DNA of 64,000 nt from Flavobacterium silvisoli (GCF_004329815.1 NZ_SJPE01000008.1:337-64336); one strand, 5' to 3'; positions 18,038 to 27,369 are shown, numbered from the stretch's first letter. Made by a program: numbers and translations. Notes: a model not told the origin generated them from the letters alone.

Positions 18038-18065
18038 CCCACCCTTATTGTAACACAAGGATGGG
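18038..18065 (-). terminator. Rho-independent terminator of grpE-dnaJ
   Basis: The stem is CCCATCCTT (minus) with AAGGGTGGG, containing one G-T pair, around a short loop, then a run of seven T on the minus strand. It lies 68 bases beyond the dnaJ stop and explains most of the gap between dnaJ and the ABC operon. Confidence 0.75.
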
Positions 18066-18132
18066 AAAAATTGCTATGAAAAAGAAATTACCTGTTTCCA
18101 AGTAATACCCAAATATAAAACTATTTTTTAAA

Positions 18133-19257
18133 TTATGAAAACATATCTTTTACTTTTTCAAAAAAAGATTTGTCGCTTTTTTCAGGTTTCGGAATGAAGT
18201 TTTCGTCGGTCAAAGCTTTCTCAAAAAACTGACGTTGTTCTTTGTTCAAGTTCTTTGGTGTCCATACGTTTACATGTACTAATAAATCTCCGTTTCCGTA
18301 ACTGTTTAGACTTGGAATTCCCTTGCCTTTCAATCTTAATATTTTACCCGATTGTATACCTTCTTCGAGTTTGATTCGTACTTTTCCGTTCACGGCTTCA
18401 ATTTCTTTGGAAGCTCCTAAGGCCGCCTCAGCAAAACTGATGTACAAATCGTAGTGGAGGTTTTCTCCTTCACGTTTTAAAAACTCATGTTCTAACTCTT
18501 CGATGACTACAATCAAATCACCGGAAATTCCGTTACCCGGAGCCTCATTTCCTTTTCCGGAAACTTTCAATTGCATTCCGTCAACCACACCGGCCGGAAT
18601 TTTGATAGAAACGGTTTCATCCTCCAAAATCATTCCGTGCGCATCAGCGTTATTAGGCTTGCTCTCAATAGTTTGTCCGGTACCGCCGCAAACGTGACAC
18701 GTTGTAGCCGACTGCATTCTGCCCAAAATAGTATTGGTCACACGCAATACCTGACCTTGACCGTTACAAGTAGCACATGTTTTATACTTAACGCCCGGTG
18801 CTTGTACTTTGCGTTTTACTTTTACTTTCTTTTCAACTCCGTTGGCAATTTCATCTAAAGTCATTTTTACTTTGATACGAAGATTGCTTCCTTTCACCCT
18901 GCGCTGTCCACCAGAACTACCGCCAAATCCGCCGAAACTGCCTCCGCCGAAAGCCCCGCCGAAAATGTCTCCGAATTGACTGAAAATGTCATCCATATTC
19001 ATGTGGTGACCGCCTCCGAAACCGCCTGCTCCATCAAAGGCAGCATGACCATATTGATCGTATTTGGCTTTTTTGTCCGGATCGCTTAACACTTCATAAG
19101 CCTCAGCAGCAGTTTTAAAATTTTCTTCTGCTTCCTTATTACCAGGGTTCTTATCGGGATGAAATTCTATGGCTTTTTTTCGGTAAGCCTTTTTGATTTC
19201 TTCAGCCGAAGCATTTTTGGATACACCCAGTATTTCGTAAAAATCTTTTTTGCTCAT
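18133..19257 (-). CDS. dnaJ: Chaperone DnaJ with a reduced zinc domain
   Basis: A 374-residue co-chaperone that stimulates DnaK ATPase. The J domain (1-70) has HPD at 33-35. The Gly/Phe-rich stretch is at about 75-117 and the C-terminal substrate-binding domains run from about 120. Only two CxxCxGxG motifs are visible (Cys161/164 and Cys187/190) instead of the four of E. coli DnaJ, so at most one zinc site remains. Residues between them (TNTILGRMQ) replace the lost motifs. It follows grpE after 6 bases. Confidence 0.95.
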   Translation of the reverse strand: MSKKDFYEILGVSKNASAEEIKKAYRKKAIEFHPDKNPGNKEAEENFKTAAEAYEVLSDPDKKAKYDQYGHAAFDGAGGFGGGHHMNMDDIFSQFGDIFGGAFGGGSFGGFGGSSGGQRRVKGSNLRIKVKMTLDEIANGVEKKVKVKRKVQAPGVKYKTCATCNGQGQVLRVTNTILGRMQSATTCHVCGGTGQTIESKPNNADAHGMILEDETVSIKIPAGVVDGMQLKVSGKGNEAPGNGISGDLIVVIEELEHEFLKREGENLHYDLYISFAEAALGASKEIEAVNGKVRIKLEEGIQSGKILRLKGKGIPSLNSYGNGDLLVHVNVWTPKNLNKEQRQFFEKALTDENFIPKPEKSDKSFFEKVKDMFS

Positions 19258-19263
19258 AGTCTG

Positions 19264-19833
19264 TTATTGTCCTATTACCACTTTTGGGAAACGAATAATT
19301 TTATCTCCCAGTTTATATCCTTTCTCTACCACATCCACCACTTTACCTTTCAGTTCGTCGCTCGGTGCAGGAATTTGGGTGATGGCTTCTGCAAAATCCG
19401 GATTGAAATCATCACCTGTTTTAACCTCAACTTGTTCCAAACCTTTAGAAACCAGTGTACTTTTTAGTTTTTCATGAATTAACTCCACGCCTTTTAACAT
19501 GACATCATCTTCCGACTTTGCGATCTGTGCCAAGGCTCTGTCAAAATCATCTAAAACCGGTAATAATGCCTGCAAAACTTCCTGATTGGCAGTTCTGAAT
19601 AAATCAATACGCTCTTTCGTCGTTCTTTTTTTGAAGTTTTCAAATTCAGCAAAAAGACGCAGAAATTTATCTTTTTCTTTAGCCAATTCTTCCTGTAATT
19701 GAGCTTCAACACTCAGTTCTTCGGCAGCTTCGACTTCATTGATTATGTTTTCTGCTTCGCCCTCAATCGGGTTTTTGTCCGTGTTTTCGGTATTCATTTC
19801 GGTTTTATTTTTAAATATATTTTTGATTTTCAT
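19264..19833 (-). CDS. grpE: Nucleotide exchange factor GrpE
   Basis: A 189-residue protein. The N-terminal acidic tail (about residues 12-50) is followed by a long coiled coil (ELAKEKDKFLRLFAEFENFKKRT) and a compact C-terminal beta domain with LVSKGLEQVEVKTGDDFNPDFAEAI and GYKLGDKIIRFPKVVIG, the GrpE signature. It drives ADP release from DnaK. First gene of a two-gene operon with dnaJ. The 230-base spacer upstream shows no CIRCE element. Confidence 0.95.
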   Translation of the reverse strand: MKIKNIFKNKTEMNTENTDKNPIEGEAENIINEVEAAEELSVEAQLQEELAKEKDKFLRLFAEFENFKKRTTKERIDLFRTANQEVLQALLPVLDDFDRALAQIAKSEDDVMLKGVELIHEKLKSTLVSKGLEQVEVKTGDDFNPDFAEAITQIPAPSDELKGKVVDVVEKGYKLGDKIIRFPKVVIGQ

Positions 19834-20068
19834 TTTTTCCGTTTGAACAGCAAAAGTACTGCCAATTCTTCAAAAATGTCAAATTGTCACAGTAATTGTT
19901 CTGCAAAAACTGACTGAAGGTTTTAAACTAAACTGACTGATTAACTAAAATTTAATAAAATTTTAAGACTATCACGTTTTCATTTTGGTTAGATTTGTTA
20001 CTGAATAAATGAAAACGTCAAGGTTAGCTTAAGCTGTAATAATTATTAATTCAACAATCTTTATAGTA

Positions 20069-20105
20069 AAAAAAAGGTGCTGTCATTATAACAGCACCTT
20101 TTTTT
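20069..20105. terminator. Bidirectional Rho-independent terminator
   Basis: GGTGCTGT/ACAGCACC with a 7-base loop, flanked by seven A on the left and seven T on the right, works on either strand. It overlaps the stop codon of the TIGR01777-family gene on the minus strand. Confidence 0.85.
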
Positions 20106-21009
20106 ATGGGTATAAATTAGCTATCGCCTTATCTATCTCGGGGAATTGAAACCGGTAACCGGCCTGAATAATTTTTTGTGCACTGAGATTTTTACTGGAA
20201 AAAAGAAGGTAACTCATTTCACCTAAGACCAATTGCATTACAAATTTAGGAATACGGGGCAATAGCAGAGGTTTTTGGAGTCTTTGGGCAATGACTTTGG
20301 TGAGCTGTTGATTGCTGACTGTATTAGGAGCAACCGCATTAAAAACACCTTCCAACTGATTTTCAATAACAAAAGAATAAATGGCAACCAAATCGGCAAT
20401 ATGAATCCACGACTGGATTTGTTTTCCTGAGCCCATAGCAGCACCAAATCCGAGCTTAATAGGTTTAACCATTTCCGGCAAGGCTCCTCCTTTGTTTGAG
20501 AGTACAATTCCGGTTCGCAACTTGCATACTTTTAATCCTAATACCTGAAACCTATCAGCTGCTTCTTCCCATTTTTTTACCACATTTGAAAGAAAACTGT
20601 CTTCTGAATCGAGCGTTGTTTCATCATAAACAGTTGAAAAACTTTCAGGATAAATAGATATACCTGAAGCTGAAATAATTTGTTTTACCTGATTGGGATG
20701 TTTTTTAACCAAGTTGAATAACAACTCTCCGGAGAGTATCCTGCTTTCTATAATTTCCTGTTTATAGGTATTAGTCCAACGATGGGCAATATTAGCTCCG
20801 GCCAAATGAACAATTACATCCACTCCGTAAAGGCAATTTTCATCAATTTTTCCTTCTTGCGGATTCCAATAGAATCCAATGCAACCGAATTGCTCTCCAA
20901 TCTTGGATTTTGAAGTAGTCAGATAATGAACCGTGTGTTTTTTTGCTAACAACAGTTGTGTTAATTCCTTCCCTATTAAACCTGTAGCTCCTGTAATTAG
21001 TATGGTCAT
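20104..21009 (-). CDS. TIGR01777-family NAD-dependent epimerase/oxidoreductase
   Basis: A 301-residue extended short-chain dehydrogenase. Rossmann motif ITGATGLIGKEL lies at residues 4-15, followed by VDVIVHLAGANIAHRW, and the C-terminal DUF1731 block KNLSAQKIIQAGYRFQFPEIDKAI. This is the YfcH/SDR39U1 group. Its substrate is unknown. The active-site Ser/Tyr/Lys triad of classical members is not clear here. The stop overlaps a strong terminator. Confidence 0.85.
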   Translation of the reverse strand: MTILITGATGLIGKELTQLLLAKKHTVHYLTTSKSKIGEQFGCIGFYWNPQEGKIDENCLYGVDVIVHLAGANIAHRWTNTYKQEIIESRILSGELLFNLVKKHPNQVKQIISASGISIYPESFSTVYDETTLDSEDSFLSNVVKKWEEAADRFQVLGLKVCKLRTGIVLSNKGGALPEMVKPIKLGFGAAMGSGKQIQSWIHIADLVAIYSFVIENQLEGVFNAVAPNTVSNQQLTKVIAQRLQKPLLLPRIPKFVMQLVLGEMSYLLFSSKNLSAQKIIQAGYRFQFPEIDKAIANLYP

Positions 21010-21083
21010 CTCAAAAAAATTTACCCAAAGTTACCATCAAATTGTATTAAAACAATCACAATTATAAAGGGTTTAACTTTTGT

Positions 21084-21539
21084 CTACGGCTTTACTTTGA
21101 TACTCCATTCAAAGTTCAGTTCGGAAACCTGTTCTCCTTTTTCATTGGTTCCAAACGATTTCATTCGGATGATTTGTCCTTCTCCGGTAGCAATGGCCTT
21201 TTGAACCGCTTCTCTTACCAAATCACCTTCATCGCAGCTAAATGTTATCCTTCCGGTGGCCTTCTTGGTAAAGTTCCCACTGTTGTGAGCTACCAACATT
21301 GAAATTCTCTGTCCCGATTTTTGTATCTGCAACATCACTAAAGCACCGGTTGTCAATTCGGCCGCCATTGTCTGAACAGCAAAATACATTGAGTTAAACG
21401 GATTTTGATTGAACCAACGATGCTTTACAGTAGCCACACATTTTTGTTCGGAAACCGATTTAACCCGGACACCACACCAAAATGCAGAAGGTAATTTGTA
21501 AAATAAAAACGCATTCATTCTTGACGGAGAAAGTTTCAT
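21084..21539 (-). CDS. DUF4442 hotdog-fold protein
   Basis: A 151-residue protein of the DUF4442 family, related to hotdog thioesterases and the C-terminal part of YiiD. Recognisable blocks are RWFNQNPFNSMYFAVQTMAAELTTG (residues about 41-65) and a C-terminal beta sheet. Some members may hydrolyse acyl-CoA, but no activity is established. It lies 74 bases upstream of, and in the same direction as, the TIGR01777 gene. Confidence 0.75.
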   Translation of the reverse strand: MKLSPSRMNAFLFYKLPSAFWCGVRVKSVSEQKCVATVKHRWFNQNPFNSMYFAVQTMAAELTTGALVMLQIQKSGQRISMLVAHNSGNFTKKATGRITFSCDEGDLVREAVQKAIATGEGQIIRMKSFGTNEKGEQVSELNFEWSIKVKP

Positions 21540-21631
21540 AAGGCCTTGATTTCGCTATAAATATAATAAAAAACAAATGGTTTGAGGGAGTTTTATATTT
21601 GTTAATATTTTGTTAAATTTAAGTACTTTGC

Positions 21632-21664
21632 ATTGCATAATACCTTTTTTTAGCCTTATCTTTG
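21632..21664 (+). promoter_or_regulatory. Promoter of the DUF4870-PadR-PspC gene cluster
   Basis: ATTG at 21632-21635, 21 bases, then TATCTTTG at 21657-21664, an exact TAnnTTTG. It lies 75 bases before the ATG at 21740. Confidence 0.5.
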
Positions 21665-21739
21665 TATAAGAAATTAATAGCCTATCAATAGTATTAGTAA
21701 AAAAGTTTCAATCATCAATCAAATCAAATCGAAAAAATC

Positions 21740-22195
21740 ATGACACCCACAAACGAAAAAAACACCGCTACCTTCCTCCACCTGAGCGCATTGACACAAT
21801 ACATATTTCCCTTCGGAAATTATATATTTCCGATTGTCATTTGGAGTTCTAAGAAAAACGAATCTGAATTTGTTGACTACAACGGCAAACAAGTCCTTAA
21901 TTTTCAGCTGAGCATCTTTTTGTACTCAATGCTATTGTGCCTGATTGCCATTCCGATTTTTATATACACTATTTTCAAACACATTCCGTTTGAAAAAATC
22001 ATTGATCATGATGATTTTTTAATCGACAATCTGACTGCCGGAAACATTACAGGCTTATCCATATTAGGCTTACTGGCCGTGATGCTGTTCTTATTCCTCA
22101 AAGTAATCGAGTTCATCTTAATCATTTATGCGGCGGTAAAATCATCAAACGGTGAAAAGTACAAATACCCTTTAAGCATTCCATTTTTCAAATAA
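21740..22195 (+). CDS. DUF4870 membrane protein
   Basis: A 151-residue inner-membrane protein with three to four helices. It has the DUF4870 pattern: LHLSALTQYIFPFGNYIFPIV, then the FVDYNGKQVLNFQLS motif at residues about 48-62, then two long hydrophobic helices and a short basic tail. Function unknown. It heads a same-strand cluster with a secreted peptide, PadR, PspC and DUF2807 genes; such neighbourhoods recur in Flavobacteriaceae. Confidence 0.8.
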   Translation: MTPTNEKNTATFLHLSALTQYIFPFGNYIFPIVIWSSKKNESEFVDYNGKQVLNFQLSIFLYSMLLCLIAIPIFIYTIFKHIPFEKIIDHDDFLIDNLTAGNITGLSILGLLAVMLFLFLKVIEFILIIYAAVKSSNGEKYKYPLSIPFFK

Positions 22196-22230
22196 TCAAA
22201 AACATCATCAATCATTAAAATCAAATCAAT

Positions 22231-22443
22231 ATGAAACAATTAATCCTGATAGCAGCTATGATACTGGCTATGACAGCAAAACTTTTGGCACAAGACCAAA
22301 ATGCTTTTGACAGCAGAAAATCGGCAGCACAAAACGAACCTCATCAATTCGGCACTGTGACGCACAAAGAATCAAATATCCATACAAAATGCTATTTGAA
22401 AGCAAAAGTGAACCATCAAATTCACAATTCCGTTTTCCGGTAA
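22231..22443 (+). CDS. Small exported protein of unknown function
   Basis: A 70-residue product with a signal peptide (MKQLILIAAMILAMTAKLLAQ) and a mature part of only about 49 residues rich in His, Asn and Lys, with one Cys. No family recognised. It sits 35 bases after the DUF4870 gene and 59 before the PadR gene, in the same direction. It may be a decayed longer gene; the signal peptide is the main support for it being real. Confidence 0.45.
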   Translation: MKQLILIAAMILAMTAKLLAQDQNAFDSRKSAAQNEPHQFGTVTHKESNIHTKCYLKAKVNHQIHNSVFR

Positions 22444-22502
22444 ACACCTTAATCATCAATCAAAAAACGAAGCAGTAATCAAAAAAAATTAAATCATGCA
22501 TT

Positions 22503-22832
22503 ATGAATATTGAAAACACAAAAGCCCAGATGCGTAAAGGTGTTTTAGAATTTTGTATCTTGTCTGTCCTAAAAGAAAAAGATGCCTACACCTCTGAAAT
22601 ATTAGACACTTTAAAAAACGCTAAATTACTTGTGGTTGAGGGTACGGTTTACCCCTTGCTTACAAGACTTAAAAACGACGGATTGCTCAATTATCGTTGG
22701 GAAGAATCTACCTCGGGGCCGCCGCGAAAATACTATGGTTTAACCGAATTAGGAAAAACATTTTTAACAGAATTGAACGGCACCTGGACCGAATTGTCAG
22801 ACGCTGTAAACATCATAACCAATCAAAAATAA
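22503..22832 (+). CDS. PadR-family transcriptional regulator
   Basis: A 109-residue winged-helix protein: MRKGVLEFCILSVLKEKDAYTSEIL, then VEGTVYPLLTRLKNDGLL and SGPPRKYYGLTELGKTFL, the PadR signature around the recognition helix and wing. PadR proteins repress neighbouring genes. The PspC-domain gene begins 5 bases after its stop, so control of the PspC/DUF2807 genes is likely. Confidence 0.93.
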   Translation: MNIENTKAQMRKGVLEFCILSVLKEKDAYTSEILDTLKNAKLLVVEGTVYPLLTRLKNDGLLNYRWEESTSGPPRKYYGLTELGKTFLTELNGTWTELSDAVNIITNQK

Positions 22833-22837
22833 GAATC

Positions 22838-24535
22838 ATGAACAAAACAGTAAATATTAATATAGGCGGTTTATTCTTTCACATAGATGAAGATGCATAC
22901 CAAAAATTATCCCGCTATTTTGAAGCTATAAAACGCTCGCTTTCCAACTCATCAGGGAAAGACGAAATCATGAAAGATATTGAAATGCGTGTGGCAGAAT
23001 TGTTGACCGAAAAACAAAAAAGCGACAAACATGTCATCAATAACAAAGATGTAGACGAGGTAATCGTTATCATGGGACAACCGGAAGATTACCGCATTGA
23101 CGACGATTCTACAGAAGCTCCTGCCGAGACTTACTATCCGAAACGCAGAAAATTATACCGCGATAAAGACCGTGGTTTAATTGGGGGGGTTGCCACCGGT
23201 TTAAGCCATTATTTAGGTATCGATGCCGTATGGATTAAAATCATCTTCTTATTTTTCACTTTTGTGGGAGGTTCAGGTTTGATTGCGTATCTGATTTTCT
23301 GGATTGCCACTCCAAAAGCGGTAACTACTTCTGAAAAACTGGAAATGACCGGAGAACCGGTAACCATATCCAACATCGAAAAGAAAGTCAGAGAAGAATT
23401 TGACAGTGTGTCAAACAAATTTAAAAACGCCGATTACAGTCAGGTAAAAAGCAGTGCTGAAAGAGTAGCCGGCGGAATTGGTGAAGCCATTACCAAGGTA
23501 TTCGGAGTGTTTGCTAAAGTTTTAGGAGCCATCATCCTGGTGTTTTCTTCAATAACCTTAGCGGGATTGTTCATAGGGTTGTTTACTTTTGGAACTACCT
23601 CCTTTATTGATGCTCCTTGGCAACGTTACATTGATGCTGTAAATTATACTGACATTCCGTTGTGGTTGTTTGGCATCCTTACCTTTTTAGCCGTAGGAAT
23701 TCCGTTTTTCTTCTTCCTTTTATTAGGGTTGAAATTATTGGTAACCAATTTAAAATCGATAGGAAACATTGCCAAATACTCTTTATTAGCCATCTGGATT
23801 TTTGCTGTGGGAGCCTTAGTTTTCATCGGAATCAAACAATCAACCGAAAGAGCCTATGACGGTAAAATAGTGGTGAAAGAAACCCTGCAACTGAAACCAA
23901 ATGATACGTTACGCATCAAGTTTGTAAACAATGATTTCTTTTCTAAAAGCATTTATGACAATGAAGACTTCCTCTTTACGCAAGATTCAACAAAACGCGA
24001 AGTCATCTATTCCAACAATATCCGTTTCGAATTGAAAGCTACCGACAAACAATTGCCTTACCTGCAAATCGAAAAACTAGCCGAAGGCAAATCGTTCAAC
24101 GAAGCCAACAACAGAGCCGAAAAAATAAAATACGGATTCAAAATGGTAGGCAACGAATTGGTACTGGACAATTATTTATTGACCGAAATGGCCAGCAAAT
24201 ACCGAAATCAACACGTAGAATTGTTCTTGTACTTGCCGAAAGGCACCTTATTCAAAATGGATAAGAGCATGGAACGATACGACAGCAGCGATGATGAATT
24301 CTTCAATTTACACGAAAGTTCAGAAGACTATGTTTACAGAGTTGACGACAATCAGGTGAAATGTCTGAACTGTCCGCCGGATGAAAACGAATATCAAGAT
24401 GTGGAAATAAACAACGCTGACATCAATATCCCAACTCCGCCTACGCCACCGGTACCGCCTACCTCAAAAATGTCAGGTAAACGAACTTCCAAATTAGTGG
24501 TAGACCAAAACGGAGTAATCATCAAAACCAATTAA
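22838..24535 (+). CDS. PspC-domain membrane protein with extended C-terminal region
   Basis: A 565-residue protein; the ATG at 22838 directly after padR is chosen. Residues 1-90 are a soluble segment with MNKTVNINIGGLFFHIDEDAYQKL. The PspC domain follows at about 105-165 (KLYRDKDRGLIGGVATGLSHYLGID). There are four or more membrane helices to about residue 350, then a C-terminal extracytoplasmic domain of about 200 residues ending in a proline-rich linker. PspC domains sense or respond to envelope stress. The combination with PadR and DUF2807 proteins is typical of Bacteroidetes. Confidence 0.88.
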   Translation: MNKTVNINIGGLFFHIDEDAYQKLSRYFEAIKRSLSNSSGKDEIMKDIEMRVAELLTEKQKSDKHVINNKDVDEVIVIMGQPEDYRIDDDSTEAPAETYYPKRRKLYRDKDRGLIGGVATGLSHYLGIDAVWIKIIFLFFTFVGGSGLIAYLIFWIATPKAVTTSEKLEMTGEPVTISNIEKKVREEFDSVSNKFKNADYSQVKSSAERVAGGIGEAITKVFGVFAKVLGAIILVFSSITLAGLFIGLFTFGTTSFIDAPWQRYIDAVNYTDIPLWLFGILTFLAVGIPFFFFLLLGLKLLVTNLKSIGNIAKYSLLAIWIFAVGALVFIGIKQSTERAYDGKIVVKETLQLKPNDTLRIKFVNNDFFSKSIYDNEDFLFTQDSTKREVIYSNNIRFELKATDKQLPYLQIEKLAEGKSFNEANNRAEKIKYGFKMVGNELVLDNYLLTEMASKYRNQHVELFLYLPKGTLFKMDKSMERYDSSDDEFFNLHESSEDYVYRVDDNQVKCLNCPPDENEYQDVEINNADINIPTPPTPPVPPTSKMSGKRTSKLVVDQNGVIIKTN

Positions 24536-24537
24536 TT

Positions 24538-25278
24538 ATGATAAAAACCATCACACCCGGTATCAGGCTGATAGCAGCCGCTTCTGTTGCTCTACTTTTT
24601 GTTTCATGCCATACCAAAATAGATTTTTCTAACGGCATAGACGGCAACGGCAATGTAGTCACACAAACCCGTAACGTAGGCAACAACTTTTCAAAAATTG
24701 AAGTAAGCCGCGGACTAACTGTAACTCTCGAACAATCCGATTCACACTCGGTTGAAGTAGAAGCCGATGAAAATTTGCAGGAGCACATTACTGTGAGTGT
24801 GGAAAACGAAACATTAATCATCACCTCAGATAAGGGAATTGATGAAGCCACCGCCAAAACCATACACGTAAAAATGCCCGAATTGACCGGAATTGAAGCT
24901 ACCAGCGGTTCTTCTGTTTCAACCCGCAATGTGTTTACCGGAACCAACATTTTTGTTAAATCGAGCAGTGGCAGTGAAGTTGATGTGAACTTTGAAATTG
25001 ACAACATCAGATGCGAATCTACCAGCGGAAGCTCATTAGAATTCAAAGGAAAAGCACTGACCTTCAAAGCCGTTTCTTCGAGCGAAAGTACGATTGATGC
25101 CCGAGATTTAATGGTCAATGATGTCACAGCCGAAGCCACCAGCGGAAGCGACATTAATGTTCGCCCGATATTGAGTCTGAATGCCAAAGCATCAAGCGGA
25201 AGCTCCATTGATTACAGCGGTTCTCCCAAATCGGTTTCGAAGGAAGAAAATTCAGGCGGAAGCATATCCAAAGAATAA
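24538..25278 (+). CDS. DUF2807 (head-GIN) lipoprotein
   Basis: A 246-residue protein with a lipoprotein signal peptide (LLFVSC, lipid Cys at residue 22). It is followed by a DUF2807 beta-helix with many repeated strands (TSGSSVSTRN, SSGSEVDVNF, TSGSSLEFKG, SSESTIDARD). It begins 3 bases after the PspC gene, clearly cotranscribed. The family is thought to form right-handed beta-helices at the cell surface; no enzyme activity is known. Confidence 0.85.
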   Translation: MIKTITPGIRLIAAASVALLFVSCHTKIDFSNGIDGNGNVVTQTRNVGNNFSKIEVSRGLTVTLEQSDSHSVEVEADENLQEHITVSVENETLIITSDKGIDEATAKTIHVKMPELTGIEATSGSSVSTRNVFTGTNIFVKSSSGSEVDVNFEIDNIRCESTSGSSLEFKGKALTFKAVSSSESTIDARDLMVNDVTAEATSGSDINVRPILSLNAKASSGSSIDYSGSPKSVSKEENSGGSISKE

Positions 25279-25286
25279 GTTAATAA

Positions 25287-25328
25287 AACATCTCAATGAA
25301 AATTGGGATGTTTTTTTTTCTATTTTTG
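25287..25328 (+). terminator. Terminator of the PspC cluster followed by a -7 promoter element
   Basis: AACATCTCAAT/ATTGGGATGTT (one G-T pair) with a GAAA loop and nine T ends the cluster. Immediately behind it, TATTTTTG at 25321-25328 matches TAnnTTTG and could start the next gene at 25353. Confidence 0.75.
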
Positions 25329-25352
25329 GCAAAACTAACGATGTTGACGCCT

Positions 25353-26192
25353 ATGAAAAAAATTATCTTTCTGAGTTTTATGTTGCTTACTGCAGTTTCT
25401 TTTGGCCAGAAAAAAGAAAAGGTCAAAGGCTCCAAAATTGTAAAACTGGAACAAAAAGAGGTGGGAGAATTCCAAAGTCTGGAAGTAGAAGATAACCTGG
25501 AAGTATTTTTGGTAAAAGGAAATCAATGTGCGCTTGAAATTGAAGCCGATGATAATTTAATTCCGTTTGTAGACTATAAATTAGCGGGCAGCAACCTCAG
25601 AATATCAACCTCCAAAGATTTATCGAGCTACAAAAAATTGAGTGTGCGCGTAACTTACAACAGTAATTTCAACATGGTTATTGCCAAAGATGAAACCAAT
25701 GTAACAGCGCTTTCCGATGTCGTTCTTGACAACATTACATTCAAAAGTTATGATTATGCCAAATTATTTCTGAATGCCAAAACCAAGAATTTTACCCTGA
25801 TGGCTAATGACAAGTCAAGAATTGAACTGAACCTGAAATCAGAAAAAACAGCAATAGATATTAGTAAAAGTGCCACGGTAAAAGCACTGATTTCTTCGGG
25901 TGAAATGCGTTTTGATATGTACCAAAAATCATCCGCAGAAGTAGAAGGAGACGTTATCGACCTAAAACTGCGCTTAGACAACAATACCGACTTCACCGGA
26001 AAAAAACTTACCGCCAAAAACGGTTTACTGGAGACCGCCGGTTATGCTAAAGGCAGCATCATGGTAAGCAACATTGCCACGCTGGATGCTTCGGGCAACA
26101 GTGAATTAGAGCTCTATGGCGAGCCGGTTAAAATTGAAGTTAAACGCTTTGCCGACAGTGCCCTGCTCCGCAAAAAGCCAACAACCAAATAA
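25353..26192 (+). CDS. Second DUF2807 beta-helix protein, exported
   Basis: The frame is open from 25296, but MKKIIFLSFMLLTAVSFGQ beginning at 25353 is a proper signal peptide, giving 279 residues. The mature part is a DUF2807-type beta-helix (EFQSLEVEDNLEVFLVKGNQ, IEADDNLIPFVDYKL). It lacks the lipobox of its neighbour, so it is probably periplasmic or surface released. Its own terminator and promoter suggest separate expression from the PspC operon. Confidence 0.8.
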   Translation: MKKIIFLSFMLLTAVSFGQKKEKVKGSKIVKLEQKEVGEFQSLEVEDNLEVFLVKGNQCALEIEADDNLIPFVDYKLAGSNLRISTSKDLSSYKKLSVRVTYNSNFNMVIAKDETNVTALSDVVLDNITFKSYDYAKLFLNAKTKNFTLMANDKSRIELNLKSEKTAIDISKSATVKALISSGEMRFDMYQKSSAEVEGDVIDLKLRLDNNTDFTGKKLTAKNGLLETAGYAKGSIMVSNIATLDASGNSELELYGEPVKIEVKRFADSALLRKKPTTK

Positions 26193-26196
26193 AAAT

Positions 26197-26226
26197 AAAA
26201 AATCCCGAAGTGCTTCGGGATTTTTT
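26197..26226. terminator. Bidirectional Rho-independent terminator
   Basis: A perfect 14-base inverted repeat, AAAAAATCCCGAAG and CTTCGGGATTTTTT, around TG. It serves both the DUF2807 gene and the convergent thioredoxin reductase gene. Confidence 0.9.
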
Positions 26227-26271
26227 ATTTAGTAACAAAGACACAACATAATTGCGACTTCTTATCCGTTT

Positions 26272-27219
26272 TTATGACAAAGCCGCCAAATAACGCTCAG
26301 CATCTAAAGCCGCCATACAACCCGTACCTGCAGCAGTAATCGCCTGGCGGTATACATGATCGGCAGCATCTCCGGCAACAAAAACTCCCGGAACATTGGT
26401 TTTTGAACTACCCGGAACATTAACAATATAACCGGTTTCATCTAGAGTAATGTAATCGGCAAAAATATCGGTGTTTGGTTTGTGACCGATAGCCACGAAG
26501 AATCCGGTAGCCGGTATCGTTATGGTTTCACCTGTTGTTTTGTTCAAGGCTTTTATTTCACTTACAACCTGTCCGTCACCCACAACTTCAACTGTGTCAT
26601 GGTTCATCAAAATGGTAATGTTCTCGGTTTTGCGTACACGTTCTTCCATTATTTTAGAAGCTCTGAATTTCTCACTTCTTACCAACATGGTTACTTTTTT
26701 ACACATTTTTGATAAATAGTGAGCCTCTTCACAAGCCGAATCTCCGGCTCCTACAATCACTACCTCTTGGTTTCTGTAAAAGAATCCGTCACAAATCGCA
26801 CAGGCAGAAACACCACCTCCTGTTTGTAAATAATGTTGTTCTGAAGGCAATCCTAAATATTTAGCCGAAGCACCGGTTGATATAATTACCGTTTGCGCGT
26901 GCAATTCAAGAGTATCATTGATCCAAACTTTGTGTATGGGTCCCGAAAAATCAACTTTAGTTGCCCAACCATCGCGGATATCTGTACCGAAACGTTTGGC
27001 TTGCGCTTCTAATTGTATCATCATTTCCGGACCGGTAACGCCGTCAGGGTACCCCGGAAAATTTTCTACTTCATTTGTGGTGGTAAGTTGTCCACCGGGT
27101 TGTGTTCCTTGGTATAACACCGGATTCATATTGGCTCTGGCTGCATAAATAGCTGCCGTGTAACCCGCAGGTCCCGAACCTATTATAAGGCATTTAATTT
27201 TTTCAATTGTATCTGACAT
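26272..27219 (-). CDS. trxB: Thioredoxin-disulfide reductase
   Basis: A 315-residue flavoprotein that passes electrons from NADPH to thioredoxin. The FAD motif IIGSGPAGYTAAI is at residues 12-24, the redox pair Cys140/Cys143 is in CAICDGFF, and the NADPH motif VVIVGAGDSACEEA lies near 155. The C-terminal FAD loop GVFVAGDAADHVYRQAITAAGTG is intact. Length and order of domains are those of low-molecular-weight bacterial TrxB. Confidence 0.97.
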   Translation of the reverse strand: MSDTIEKIKCLIIGSGPAGYTAAIYAARANMNPVLYQGTQPGGQLTTTNEVENFPGYPDGVTGPEMMIQLEAQAKRFGTDIRDGWATKVDFSGPIHKVWINDTLELHAQTVIISTGASAKYLGLPSEQHYLQTGGGVSACAICDGFFYRNQEVVIVGAGDSACEEAHYLSKMCKKVTMLVRSEKFRASKIMEERVRKTENITILMNHDTVEVVGDGQVVSEIKALNKTTGETITIPATGFFVAIGHKPNTDIFADYITLDETGYIVNVPGSSKTNVPGVFVAGDAADHVYRQAITAAGTGCMAALDAERYLAALS

Positions 27220-27319
27220 GATGTGAAGTTTAATTTGGTCGCAAAGGTAAACTTTTCAATCGGAAAATTAAACCGCTCCAAATCATAAAAAGCTATGAAA
27301 AAATAATTTTATATTATGC

Positions 27320-27349
27320 TTTGAATAATAAATAATAACTTTATATTTG
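27320..27349 (+). promoter_or_regulatory. Promoter of tRNA-Pro
   Basis: TTTG at 27320-27323, 18 bases, then TATATTTG at 27342-27349. This matches TTTG-N17..23-TAnnTTTG completely. The tRNA starts 21 bases after it. Confidence 0.75.
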
Positions 27350-27369
27350 CACTCCTATTTTAAGGAACA

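Noticed and set aside
19834..20068. CIRCE operator upstream of grpE-dnaJ
   Set aside because: No TTAGCACTC-N9-GAGTGCTAA-like inverted repeat is found in the spacer.
24522..25208. 228-codon minus-strand frame opposite the DUF2807 lipoprotein gene
   Set aside because: A shadow of a repetitive coding region; composition is Ser/Leu/Val-rich, with no start signal and no protein features.
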